Shown here piece by piece: positions 1-12,500 of a DNA stretch of 64,000 bases (the first letter of the stretch is position 1; each line of letters begins with the position of its first letter). Below the pieces are notes generated by a model. It saw only the letters and a list, made by a program, of their open reading frames with translations, did not search any database and had not been told where the DNA came from. The translations under genes and the position numbers were made by a program. Origin of the DNA: Rutidosis leptorrhynchoides (taxonomy: Eukaryota; Streptophyta; Magnoliopsida; Asterales; Asteraceae). Where the stretch lies: the NCBI RefSeq assembly GCF_046630445.1, contig NC_092333.1, positions 182,216,501 through 182,280,500 of the forward strand, written 5' to 3'.

Positions 1-2957
1 CTTAATGATTTTTAAACGAGACATATATGTAACGATTATCGTTGTAAAGACATTTAATGTATATATATATATCATATTAAGAGATATTCATACATGATAA
101 TATCATGATAATATAATAATTTAAAATCTCATTTGATATTATAAACATTGGGTTAACAACATTTAACAAGATCGTTAACCTAAAGGTTTCAAAACAACAC
201 TTACATGTAACGACTAACGATGACTTAACGACTCAGTTAAAATGTATATACATGTAGTGTTTTAATACATATTTATACAGTTTTGAAAGACTTCAATACA
301 CTTATCAAAATACTTCTACTTAACAAAAATGCTTACAATTACATCCTCGTTCAGTTTCACCAACAATTCTACTCGTATGCACCCGTATTCGTACTCGTAC
401 AATACACAGCTTTTAGATGTATGTACTATTGGTATATACACTCTAATGATCAGCTCTTAGCAGCCCATGTGAGTCACCTAACACATGTGGGAACCATCAT
501 TTGGAAATAGCATGAAATATCTCATAAAATTACAAAAATATGAGTAATCATTCATGACTTATTTACATGAAAACAAAATTACATATCCTTTATATCTAAT
601 CCATACACCAACTACCAAAAACACCTACAAACACTTTCATTCTTCAATTTTCTTCATCTAATTGATCTCTCTCAAGTTCTATCTTCAAGTTCTAAGTGTT
701 CTTCATAAATTCTACAAGTTCTAGTTACATAAAATCAAGAATACTTTCAAGTTTGCTAGCTCACTTCCAATCTTGTAAGGTGATCATCCAACCTCAAGAA
801 ATCTTTGTTTCTTACAGTAGGTTATCATTCTAATACAAGGTAATAATCATATTCAAACTTTGGTTCAATTTCTATAACTATAACAATCTTATTTCAAGTG
901 ATGATCTTACTTGAACTTGTTTTCGTGTCATGATTCTGCTTCAAGAACTTCGAGCCATCCAAGGATCCGTTGAAGCTAGATCCATTTTTCTCTTTTACAG
1001 TAGGTTTATCCAAGGAACTTAAGGTAGTAATGATGTTCATAACATCATTTGATTCATACATATAAAGCTATCTTATTCGAAGGTTTAAACTTGTAATCAC
1101 TAGAACATAATTTAGTTAATTCTAAACTTGTTCGCAAACAAAAGTTAATACTTCTAACTTGACTTTTAAAATCAACTAAACACATGTTCTATATCTATAT
1201 GATATGCTAACTTAATGATTTAAAACCTGGAAACACGAAAAATACCGTAAAACCGGATTTACGCCGTCGTAGTAACACCGCGGGCTGTTTTGGGTTAGTT
1301 AATTAAAAACTATGATAAACTTTGATTTAAAAGTTGTTATTCTGAGAAAATGATTTTTATTATGAACATGAAACTATATCCAAAAATTATGGTTAAACTC
1401 AAAGTGGAAGTATGTTTTCTAAAATGGTCATCTAGACGTCGTTCTTTCGACTGAAATGACTACCTTTACAAAAACGACTTGTAACTTATTTTTCCGACTA
1501 TAAACCTATACTTTTTCTGTTTAGATTCATAAAATAGAGTTCAATATGAAACCATAGCAATTTGATTCACTCAAAACGGATTTAAAATGAAGAAGTTATG
1601 GGTAAAACAAGATTGGATAATTTTTCTCATTTTAGCTACGTGAAAATTGGTAACAAATCTATTCCAACCATAACTTAATCAACTTGTATTGTATATTATG
1701 TAATCTTGAGATACCATAGACACGTATACAATGTTTCGACCTATCATGTCGACACATCTATATATATTTCGGAACAACCATAGACACTCTATATGTGAAT
1801 GTTGGAGTTAGCTATACAGGGTTGAGGTTGATTCCAAAATATATATAGTTTGAGTTGTGATCAATACTGAGATACGTATACACTGGGTCGTGGATTGATT
1901 CAAGATAATATTTATCGATTTATTTCTGTACATCTAACTGTGGACAACTAGTTGTAGGTTACTAACGAGGACAGGTGACTTAATAAACTTAAAACATCAA
2001 AATATATTAAAAGTGTTGTAAATATATTTTGAACATACTTTGATATATATGTATATATTGTTATAGGTTCGTGAATCAACAGTGGCCAAGTCTTACTTCC
2101 TGACGAAGTAAAAATCTGTGAAAGTGAGTTATAGTCCCACTTTTAAAATCTAATATTTTTGGGATGAGAATACATGCAGGTTTTATAAATGATTTACAAA
2201 ATAGACACAAGTACGTGAAACTACATTCTATGGTTGAATTTTCGAAATCGAATATGCCCCTTTTTATTAAGTCTGGTAATCTAAGAATTAGGGAACAGAC
2301 ACCCTAATTGACGCGAATCCTAAAGATAGATCTATTGGGCCTAACAAACCCCATCCAAAGTACCGGATGCTTTAGTACTTCGAAATTTATATCATATTCG
2401 AAGGGTGTCCCGGAATGATGGGGATATTCTTATATATGCATCTTGTTAATGTCGGTTACCAGGTGTTCACCATATGAATGATTTTTATCTCTATGTATGG
2501 GATGTGTATTGAAATATGAAATCTTGTGGTCTATTGTTACGATTTGATATATATAGGTTAAACCTATAACTCACCAACATTTTTGTTGACGTTTAAAGCA
2601 TGTTTATTCTCAGGTGAATACTAAGAGCTTCCGATGTTGCATACTAAAATAAGGACAAGATTTGGAGTCCATGTTTGTATGATATTGTGTAAAAACTGCA
2701 TTCAAGAAACTGATTTCGATGTAACATATTTGTATTGTAAACCATTATGTAATGGTCGTGTGTAAACATGATATTTTAGATTATCATTATTTGATAATCT
2801 ACGTAAAGATTTTTAAACCTTTATTTATGAAATAAAGGTTATGGTTTGTTTTAAAAATGAATGCAGTCTTTGAAAAACGTCTCATATAGAGGTCAAAACC
2901 TCGCAACGAAATCAATTAATATGGAATGTTTTTAATCAATAAGAACGGGACATTTCA
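1..2957 (+). repeat. E1 left (5') LTR, partial
   Basis: Matches 9862-12819 of the right LTR almost base for base with scattered changes and small indels (for example a short TA-repeat difference near 60 and a local rearrangement near 1500 versus 11380). It ends in ...GGGACATTTCA directly before the primer-binding site. It contains no convincing gene. Short reading frames such as the one at 283-510 fall in LTR sequence and resemble nothing I know. A 12-bp near-palindrome, GATAGATCTATT, lies at 2325-2336. Confidence 0.93.
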
Positions 2958-2959
2958 GT

Positions 2960-2971
2960 TGGTATCAGAGC
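2960..2971 (+). other. E1 primer-binding site (initiator tRNA-Met type)
   Basis: TGGTATCAGAGC starts two bases after the LTR end. This is the standard plant primer-binding site complementary to the 3' end of initiator tRNA-Met. The following leader to 3166 has no gene; it continues with GTTGGTCTTAGAGAACC, which resembles the E2 leader at 14733. Confidence 0.9.
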
Positions 2972-3166
2972 GTTGGTCTTAGAGAACCAGAATTTTGCAT
3001 TAGTGTGTCTTATCGAGTTTGTTAGGGTGCATTAGTGAGTCTGGACTTCGACCGTGTTTACTTGAAAAATGATTTCTTAACAAATTTTGTTGGAAACTAT
3101 ATATTTTTAACATGTGAATATTATGTGATATATTAATCTCTTAACGCGTTTGATATTATGTGATAG

Positions 3167-3781
3167 ATGTCTACCTCTAGAACAAGTCCCATTGACTCAC
3201 CTAATAATAATGAGGAGTCAAATGTAAATTGGAATGATTCATGGACTGATTCACAAGTTCCCGAAGAGGAACCGGAAGAAGAGTCAGAACCGGAAGAAGA
3301 ATCGGAACCGGAAGAAGAATCGGAACCGGATGAAGAAATAGAACCGGTGGGGGAAATAATAAAACGGTTAAGTAAAAGAAAATCCTCAACCAACCGACCA
3401 AGGTTAATTATGGTCAATGGTGTTTTCGCCAAGGAAGCAAAATATTGGGAGGATTACCAATTCTCCGATGAATCGGATTCCGACGAGAATTCCGATGATG
3501 TTATAGATATTACCCCAACTGAATTTAAAAAGGCAAAAGAAAATAATAAGGGAAAGGGCATAAAAATAGAGAAATCTAATTCCAACCCCGATGAACTTTA
3601 TATGTATCGTCAACCCCAGAAGTCCTTAAGTTGTAACAATGACCCGGGAACCTCTAAACCACCAGGTTTTTCTAAACACATGTGGAAAACGACGGCTCGT
3701 ATTAGGGGAACATCATATATCCCTAGAAACTTGGTAAAACGAACCAAAACTGAAGAAGAAGAAACAAGCGAGTCGGAATAA
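3167..3781 (+). CDS. E1 ORF-A: acidic low-complexity protein, 204 aa
   Basis: Open frame from ATG at 3167 to TAA at 3779-3781, first ORF after the primer-binding site. I do not recognise a domain. Residues about 30-62 are tandem EEESEP-type repeats encoded by an 18-bp DNA repeat. A basic patch (RLSKRKSS) follows, then an SDESDSDENSDD acidic stretch, then a K/R-rich tail. The ATG comes directly after ...TGTGATAG. The same ORF occurs in E3 (36541-37152) with one stop, so the ORF is a family trait, not a chance frame. A short Ser/Asp-rich ORF occupies the same position in E2. The composition suggests a disordered, possibly nuclear or nucleic-acid-associated protein; that is inference only. Gag- or envelope-like identity is not supported. 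Confidence 0.7.
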   Translation: MSTSRTSPIDSPNNNEESNVNWNDSWTDSQVPEEEPEEESEPEEESEPEEESEPDEEIEPVGEIIKRLSKRKSSTNRPRLIMVNGVFAKEAKYWEDYQFSDESDSDENSDDVIDITPTEFKKAKENNKGKGIKIEKSNSNPDELYMYRQPQKSLSCNNDPGTSKPPGFSKHMWKTTARIRGTSYIPRNLVKRTKTEEEETSESE

Positions 3782-3917
3782 GATAGTTGTATTCGTGTGG
3801 TGTAATATATGTAATATAGTGTGCTTATGCTTTAGGATATATGTAAAAATTGCTTGTATTAATACGTATTTTTTTATGAATCTAACTCTTGTCTATTTTA
3901 CAGTATAAAAACACAAA

Positions 3918-4601
3918 ATGGATAGACAACCCAATATTTTAAGAGACCTATCCGGAGACATGATTGATGAAATCTTGTCTAGAGTCGGTCAGAATTCTTC
4001 GGCACAACTATTTAAGGCGAGATCAGTTTGTAAGACATTCGAAGAACATTCCAAGAATGCCTTGGTTTATAAAAGGCTTTTGTTCGAAAGATGAGGGATA
4101 TCACATTGAGAAATCCATAAGTTACGATGTGTTTACTTTGACGCATATATTGCGGGGAACCCAAATGCTATTTTACGCAATGGGTTAAGAAATTATTTTG
4201 ACTCAATATATCCGAATATTGGACTTTGTGATTTAGAAAAAACGGCTAACATGCAACATAAAGAAGCATGTTATGCTTACGGATTAGTAATGTTCGCTTC
4301 TCACCAAAGTGAGAACAAGAACATCGGGCTACAACTATTAAACAAAACGTTCCTACAAGTGACGGAGTCGGTAATTGGGGTAAGTAATGAGGTTTTTAGA
4401 TTGTTACGGGACTGTTGGACATTACGTAACCCTCGTCCCTTTGACGACGTTACAACACGCTGTCTTATCAACGGCCATAACGGTTATGTTCCACAAGACC
4501 AAGGATGGGAAGTAGTCCTAGTAAAACCAGAATGCATGACTTTTTTCTGGACGTATGAATTACGTGTCTTTATTGCCTTTGCTGAACGACTTGTGTACTA
4601 G
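3918..4601 (+). pseudogene. E1 captured F-box protein gene, two nonsense mutations
   Basis: One frame of 228 codons from ATG 3918 to TAG 4599-4601, interrupted by TGA at 4092-4094 and 4107-4109. Both stops replace Trp codons that are intact in the E3 copy (35719-36402). The N-terminus has an F-box pattern (ILRDL.GDMIDEILSRV, then an S.C..F motif). Further on is the 'AGNPNAILRNGLRNYF' segment and a 'KEACYAYGLVMFAS' segment. These are typical of plant F-box proteins of the At2g35280/At1g67623 kind, in which they form a repeat-like helical region after the F-box. F-box proteins recruit substrates to SCF ubiquitin ligases. No retroelement needs such a gene, so host capture is the simplest reading. 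ORF-A precedes it by 136 bp; the spacer ends in TCTATTTTACAG, a splice-acceptor-like tract. Confidence 0.8.
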
Positions 4602-4942
4602 CTAGAATTATCTTCACAACTATCTTGTATCAAAGTTATTGTGTGCTATATTTCATGCTTTATATAAAATAAGCGGTATTGTAAGTTTGTAAAATATTGT
4701 ATAAAAGTTTGAACGCGAAATATTATTATAATCAGTTTTTCATATAGAATTATAGTAGTTGAATTGTATATTAGCTATTAAGTATGAACTTAACGGGTAG
4801 GTACTACCCGAATTTAAACTTATAAAACGCTAATATGAAGAAAAAGCTTTTATAAATGAGTTCATATTATGCTACGAAATACTATTAACTACTCTTAATA
4901 TTCTGTATGATTAACTTGTTCCATTTGACTATTTTGAAGGAA
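4602..4942 (+). other. E1 spacer between F-box ORF and gag, with internal polypurine-like inverted repeat
   Basis: No gene in this spacer. At 4792-4810 it holds AACGGGTAGGTACTACCCG. Its first 13 bases equal the true polypurine tract of the element (9549-9561), and the arms CGGGTA/TACCCG form an inverted repeat. The same motif sits at the same place in E3 (35510-35526) and, with one change, in E2 (15904-15920). Just before gag there is a pyrimidine-rich tract ending in TTTTGAAG. Confidence 0.75.
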
Positions 4943-5764
4943 ATGGCACCGACTACTCGACACACCGTGAATATGAATGAAGAGGAATTCCGTACTTTTC
5001 TAGCTTCAAACATAGCCGCAGTACAGGCTGCGCTACATACCAACAATAACCTTGGATCTAGCAGTACAGAAAATCGTGTAGGATGCACCTACAAAGAATT
5101 CACTGCCTACAAACCTTTGGAATTTGATGGAACCGAAGGACCGATCGGATTGAAACGGTGGACCGAGAAGGTTGAATCGGTGTTTGCCATAAGTAAGTGT
5201 ACTGAAGAGGACAAAGTGAAGTACGCTACGCATACCTTCACAGGTTCTGCGTTAACATGGTGGAATACCTATCTAGAGCAAGTGGGACAAGACGATGCGT
5301 ACGCACTACCGTGGTCAGCATTCAAGCACTTGATGAACGAGAAGTACCGTCCCAGAACCGAGGTCAATAAGCTCAAGACAGAACTTAGAGGGTTACGAAC
5401 CCAAGGATTTGATATTACCACGTACGAAAGATGATTCACAGAATTGTGCCTATTGTGTCCGGGAGCATTCGAAGATGAGGAAGAGAAGATCGACGTGTTT
5501 GTGAAAGGATTACCGGAAAGAATCCAAGAAGATATAAGTTCACACGAGCCCGCCTCCATACAACAGGCATGTAGAATGGCTCACAAACTAGTGAACCAGA
5601 TTGAAGAAAGAATTAAAGAACAGACTGCTGAAGAGGCCAATGTGAAGCAAGTCAAAAGAAAGTGGGAGGAAAACGGTGATAAGAATCACCAATACAACAA
5701 CAACAGCAATTACAACAATAATCGCAACAATTATCCCAACAATCGCAACTACAACAAACGGCCC

Positions 5765-5810
<46 letters not shown>

Positions 5811-8800
5811 GCAACTACAACAATCATCCCAACAACAATAATAACCGCAACAACAACAACAATCAGAAGCAGCTATGCCAAAGGTGTGAAACGTATCACT
5901 CGGGGTTCTGCACCAAATTTTGCAACAAGTGTAAAAGAAATGGTCATAGCGCGGCGAAGTGTGAGGTCTACGGACCAGGGGTTAATAGAACGAAAGGAAC
6001 AAATGGTGTCGGAATGAGTAATGGCGGAGCAAGTAGTATCGGAGCAAGTTATGCCAATGTAGTTTGTTATAAATGTGGAAAACTGGGCCACATTATTAGA
6101 AATTGCCCGAACCAGGAGAACACGAATGGACAAGACCGCGGAAGAGTTTTCAATATTAATGCGGCAGAGGCACAGGAAGACCCGGGGCTTGTTACGGGTA
6201 CGTTTCTTATTGACAATAAATCTGCTTACGTTTTATTTGATTCGGGTGCGGATAGAAGCTATATGAGTAGAGATTTTTGTGCTAAATTAAGTTGTCCATT
6301 GACGCCTTTGGATAGTAAATTTTTACTCGAATTAGCAAATGGTAAATTAATTTCAGCAGATAATATATGTCGGAATCGAGAAATTAAACTGGTTGGCGAA
6401 ACATTTAAGATTGATTTGATACCAGTAGAGTTAGGGAGTTTTGATGTGATAATCGGTATGGACTGGTTGAAAGAAGTGAAAGCAGAGATCGTTTGTTACA
6501 AAAATGTAATTCGCATTATACGAGAAAAAGGAAAACCCTTAATGGTGTACGAAGAAAAGGGCAACACGAAGCTACATCTTATTAGTAATTTGAAGGCACA
6601 AAAACTAATAAGAAAAGGTTGCTATGTTGTTCTAGCACACGTCGAGAAAGTACAAACTGAAGAAAAGAGCATCAATGATGTTCCCATTGCAAAAGAATTT
6701 CCCGATGTATTTCCGAAAGAATTACCGGGATTACCCCCACATCGATCCGTTGAATTTCAAATAGATCTTGTACCAGGAGCTGCACCAATAGCTCGTGCTC
6801 CTTACAGACTCGCACCCAGCAAGATGAAAGAACTGCAAAGCCAATTACAAGAACTTTTAGAGCGTGGTTTCATTCGACCAAGCACATCACCGTGGGGAGC
6901 TCCTGTTTTGTTTGTCAAGAAGAAAGATGGTACATTCAGGTTGTGTATCGACTACCGAGAGTTGAACAAACTTACCATCAAGAACCGCTACCCACTACCG
7001 AGAATTGATGACTTATTTGATCAACTACAAGGCTCGTCTGTTTATTCAAAGATTGACTTACGTTCCGGGTATCATCAAATGCGGGTGAAAGAAGATGATA
7101 TTCCAAAGACTGCTTTCAGAACACGTTACGGTCATTACGAGTTTATGGTCATGCCGTTTGGTTTAACTAATGCACCAGCTGTGTTCATGGACCTTATGAA
7201 CCGAGTGTGTGGACCATACCTTGACAAGTTTGTCATTGTTTTCATTGATGACATACTTATTTACTCAAAGAATGACCTAGAACACGGTGAACATTTGAGA
7301 AAGGTGTTAGAAGTATTGAGGAAGGAAGAATTGTACGCTAAATTTTCAAAGTGTGCATTTTGGTTGGAAGAAGTTCAATTCCTCGGTCACATAGTGAACA
7401 AAAAAGGTATTAAGGTGGATTCGGCAAAGATAGAAACTGTTGAAAAGTGGGAAACCCCAAAAACTCTGAAACACATACGCCAGTTTTTAGGACTAGCTGG
7501 TTACTACAGAAGGTTCATCCAAGACTTTTCCAGAATAGCAAAACCCTTGACTGCATTAACGCATAAAGGGAAGAAATTTGAATGGAATGATGAACAAGCG
7601 AAAGCGTTTCAGTTATTGAAGAAAAAGCTAACTACGGCACCTATATTGTCATTGCCTGAAGGGAATGATGATTTTGTGATTTATTGTGACGCATCAAAGC
7701 AAGGTCTCGGTTGTGTATTAATGCAACGAATGAAGGTGATTGCTTATGCGTCTAGACAATTGAAGATTCACGAACAAAATTATACGACGCATGATTTGGA
7801 ATTAGGCGCGGTTGTTTTTGCATTAAAGACTTGGAGGCACTACTTATATGGGGTCAAAAGTATTATATATACCGACCACAAAAGTCTTCAACACATATTT
7901 AATCAGAAACAACTGAATATGAGGCAACGTAGGTGGATTGAATTGTTGAATGATTACGACTTTGAGATTCGTTACCACCCGGGGAAGGCAAATGTGGTAG
8001 CCGAAGCCTTGAGCAGAAAGGACAGAGAACCCATTCGAGTAAAATCTATGAATATAATGATTCATAATAACCTTACTACTCAAATAAAGGAGGCACAACA
8101 AGGAGTTTTAAAAGAGGGAAATTTAAAGGATGAAATACCCAAAGGATCGGAGAAGCATCTTAATATTCGGGAAGACGGAACCCGGTATAGGGCTGAAAGG
8201 ATTTGGGTACCAAAATTTGGAGATATGAGAGAAATAGTACTTAGAGAAGCTCATAAAACCAGATACTCAATACATCCTGGAACGGGGAAGATGTACAAGG
8301 ATCTCAAGAAACATTTTTGGTGGCCGGGTATGAAAGCCGATGTTGCTAAATACGTAGGAGAATGTTTGACGTGTTCTAAGGTCAAAGCTGAGCATCAGAA
8401 ACCATCAGGTCTACTTCAACAACCCAAAATCCCGGAATGGAAATGGGAAAACATTACCATGGATTTCATCACTAAATTGCCAAGGACTGCAAGTGGTTTT
8501 GATACTATTTGGGTAATAGTTGATCGTCTCACCAAATCAGCACACTTTCTGCCAATAAGAGAAGATGACAAGATGGAGAAGTTAGCACGACTGTATTTGA
8601 AGGAAGTCGTCTCCAGACATGGAATACCAATCTCTATTATCTCTGATAGGGATGGCAGATTTATTTCAAGATTCTGGCAGACATTACAGCAAGCATTAGG
8701 AACTCGTCTAGACATGAGTACTGCCTATCATCCACAAACTGATGGGCAGAGTGAAAGGACGATACAAACGCCTGAAGACATACTACGAGCATGTGTTATT

Positions 8801-9526
8801 GATTTCTGAAACAGTTGGGATCGACATCTACCGTTAGCAGAATTTTCCTACAACAACAGCTACCATTCAAGCATTGAGATGGCGCCGTTTGAAGCACTTT
8901 ATGGTAGAAAGTGCAGGTCTCCGATTTGTTGGAGTAAAGTGGGGGATAGACAGATTACGGGTCCGGAGATTATACAAGAAACTACCGAGAAGATCATCCA
9001 AATTCAACAACGGTTGAAAACCGCCCAAAGTCGACAAAAGAGCTACGCTGACATTAAAAGAAAAGATATAGAATTTGAAATTGGAGAGATGGTCATGCTT
9101 AAAGTTGCACCTTGGAAAGGCGTTGTTCGATTTGGTAAATGAGGGAAATTAAATCCAAGGTATATTGGACCATTCAAGATTATTGATCGTGTCGGACCAG
9201 TAGCTTACCGACTTGAGTTACCTCAACAACTCGCGGCTGTACATAACACTTTCCACGTCTCGAATTTGAAGAAATGTTTTGCTAAAGAAGATCTCACTAT
9301 TCCGTTAGATGAAATCCAAATCAACGAAAAACTCCAATTCATCGAAGAGCCCGTCGAAATAATGGATCGTGAGGTTAAAAGACTTAAGCAAAACAAGATA
9401 CCAATTGTTAAGGTTCGATGGAATGCTCATAGAGGACCCGAGTTCACCTGGGAGTGTGAAGATCAGATGAAGAAGAAATACCCGCATCTATTTCCAGAAG
9501 ATTCGTCAACACCTTCAACAGCTTAA
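4943..9526 (+). pseudogene. gag-pol: E1 gag-pol polyprotein (gag, protease, RT, RNase H, integrase, chromodomain-like), three stops
   Basis: A single reading frame of 1528 codons. I chose ATG 4943 (MAPTTRHTVNM...); an upstream in-frame ATG at 4907 is possible. In-frame TGA codons lie at 5432, 8807 and 9140, and the E3 copy has Arg at all three. Order: gag capsid region (about 4943-5640); poly-Asn tract coded by an (AAC)n run at 5765-5810; zinc knuckle [14 protein letters not shown] near 6070; aspartic protease DSGA near 6240; RT with FIDDIL near 7245; RNase H beginning [10 protein letters not shown] near 7683; integrase with zinc-binding HHCC segment near 8250 and D, D, E residues near 8460, 8650 and 8750; C-terminal [16 protein letters not shown] segment, the chromodomain-like module of Tekay-type chromoviruses. 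Product would be the replication machinery, assembled in cytoplasmic particles. This copy cannot make the full polyprotein. Confidence 0.93.
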
Positions 9527-9548
9527 AATTTCGGGACGAAATTTATTT

Positions 9549-9561
9549 AACGGGTAGGTAC
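9549..9561 (+). other. E1 polypurine tract
   Basis: AACGGGTAGGTAC lies immediately before TGTAATGACCCG, the start of the right LTR, preceded by TTTCGGGACGAAATTTATTT. This is where plus-strand DNA priming is expected. The same junction precedes the E2 LTR at 18543-18555 and, reversed, the E3 LTR at 30771-30783. Confidence 0.85.
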
Positions 9562-12500
9562 TGTAATGACCCGAACTTTTCCATGTTTATATATATTAAT
9601 TGAGATTGATATTTACATGATTAAATTTTTCTAACATGTTAAGCAATCAAACTTGTTAAGACTTGATTAATTGAAATATGTTTCATATAGACAATTGACC
9701 ACCCAAGTTGACCGGTGATTCACGAACGTTAAAACTTGTAAAAACTATATGATGACATATATATGGATATATATATATATAGTTAACATGATACTATGAT
9801 AAGTAAACATATCATTAAGTATATTAACAATGAACTATATATGTAAAAACAAGACTACTAACTTAATGATTTTTAAACGAGACATATATGTAACGATTAT
9901 CGTTGTAAAGACATTTAATGTATATATATCATATTAAGAGATATTCATACATGATAATATCATGATAATATAATAATTTAAAATCTCATTTGATATTATA
10001 AACATTGAGTTAACAACATTTAACAAGATCGTTAACCTAAAGGTTTCAAAACAACACTTACATGTAACGACTAACGATGACTTAACGACTCAGTTAAAAT
10101 GTATATACATGTAGTGTTTTAATACGTATTTATACACTTTTGAAAGACTTCAATACACTTATCAAAATACTTCTACTTAACAAAAATGCTTACAATTACA
10201 TCCTCGTTCAGTTTCATCAACAATTCTACTCGTATGCACCCGTTTTCGTACTCGTACAATACACAGCTTTTAGATGTATGTACTATTGGTATATACACTC
10301 CAATGATCAGCTCTTAGCAGCCCATGTGAGTCACCTAACACATGTGGGAACCATCACTTGGCAACTAGCATGAAATATCTCATAAAATTACAAAAATATG
10401 AGTAATCATTCATGACTTATTTACATGAAAACAAAATTACATATCCTTTATATCTAATCCATACACCAACGACCAAAAACACCTACAAACACTTTCATTC
10501 TTCAATTTTCTTCATCTAATTGATCTCTCTCAAGTTCTATCTTCGAGTTCTAAGTGTTCTTCATAAATTCTACAAGTTCTAGTTACATAAAATCAAGAAT
10601 ACTTTCAAGTTTGCTAGCTCACTTCCAATCTTGTAAGGTGATCATCCAACCTCAAGAAATCTTTGTTTATTACAGTAGGTTATCATTCTAATACAAGGTA
10701 ATAATCATATTCAAACTTTGGTTCAATTTCTTTAACTATAACAATCTTATTTCAAGTGATGATCTTACTTGAACTTGTTTTCGTGTCATGATTCTGCTCC
10801 AAGAACTTCGAGCCATCCAAGGATCCGTTGAAGCTAGATCCATTTTTCCCTTTTCCAGTAGGTTTATCCAAGGAACTTAAGGTAGTAATGATGTTCATAA
10901 CATCATTCGATTCATACATATAAAGCTATCTTATTCGAAGGTTTAAACTTGTAATCACTAGAACATAGTTTAGTTAATTCTAAACTTGTTCGCAAACAAA
11001 AGTTAATTCTTCTAACTTGACTTTTAAAATCAACTAAACACATGTTCTATATCTATATGATATGCTAACTTAATGATTTAAAACCTGGAAACACGAAAAA
11101 CACCGTAAAACCGGATTTACGCCGTCGTAGTAACACCGCGGGCTGTTTTGGGTTAGTTAATTAAAAACTATGATAAACTTTGATTTAAAAGTTGTTATTC
11201 TGAGAAAATGATTTTTATTATGAACATGAAACTATATCCAAAAATTATGGTTAAACTCAAAGTGGAAGTATGTTTTCTAAAATGGTCATCTAGACGTCGT
11301 TCTTTCGACTGAAATGACTACTTTTACAAAAATTACTTGTAACTTATTTTTCCGACTATAAACCTATACTTTTTCTGTTATGATACTTTTTCTGTTTAGA
11401 GTTCAATATGAAACCATAGCAACTTGATTCACTCAAAACGGATTTAAAATGAAGAAGTTATGGGTAAAACAAGATTGGATAATTTTTCTCATTTTAGCTA
11501 CGTGAAAATTGGTAACAAATCTATTCCAACCATAACTTAATCAACTTGTGTTGTATATTATGTAATCTTGAGATACCATAGACACGTATACAATGTTTCG
11601 ACCTATCATGTCGACACATCTATATATATTTCGGAACAACCATAGACACTCTATATGTGAATGTTGGAGTTAGCTATACAGGGTTGAGGTTGATTCCAAA
11701 ATATATATAGTTTGAATTGTGATCAATACTGAGATACGTATACACTGGGTCGTGGATTGATTCAAGATAATATTTATAGATTTATTTCTGTACATCTAAC
11801 TGTGGACAACTAGTTGTAGGTTACTAATGAGGACAGCTGACTTAATAAACTTAAAACATCAAAATATATTAAAAGTGTTGTAGATATATTTTGAACATAC
11901 TTTGATATATATGTATATATTGTTATAGGTTCGTGAATCAACAGTGGCCAAGTCTTACTTCCCGACGAAGTAAAAATCTGTGAAAGTGAGTTATAGTCCC
12001 ACTTTTAAAATCTAATATTTTTGGGATGAGAATACATGCAGGTTTTATAAATAATTTACAAAATAGACACAAGTACGTGAAACTACATTCTATGGTTGAA
12101 TTTTCAAAATCGAATATGCCCCTTTTTATTAAGTCTGGTAATCTAAGAATTAAGGAACAGACACCCTAATTGACGCGAATCCTAAAGATAGATCTATTGG
12201 GCCTAACAAACCCCATCCAAAGTACCGGATGCTTTAGTACTTCGAAATTTATATCATATCCGAAGGGTGTCCCGGAATGATGGGGATATTCTTATATATG
12301 CATCTTGTTAATGTCGGTTACCAGGTGTTCACCATATGAATGATTTTTATCTCTATGTATGGGATGTGTATTGAAATATGAAATCTTGTGGTCTATTGTT
12401 AAGATTTGATATATATAGGTTAAACCTATAACTCACCAACATTTTTGTTGACGTTTAAAGCATGTTTATTCTCAGGTGAATACTAAGAGCTTCCGCTGTT

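Noticed and set aside
283-510. 75-aa frame repeated at 10140-10373
   Set aside because: It lies inside the E1 LTRs, starts with TTG rather than ATG, and is simply the same LTR sequence twice.
3964-4188. Separate small genes at 3964-4188 and at 36132-36356 (-)
   Set aside because: Other-frame shadows of the F-box ORF in E1 and E3.
5588-5827. Poly-Val frame opposite gag
   Set aside because: Reverse complement of the (AAC)n poly-Asn stretch of gag.
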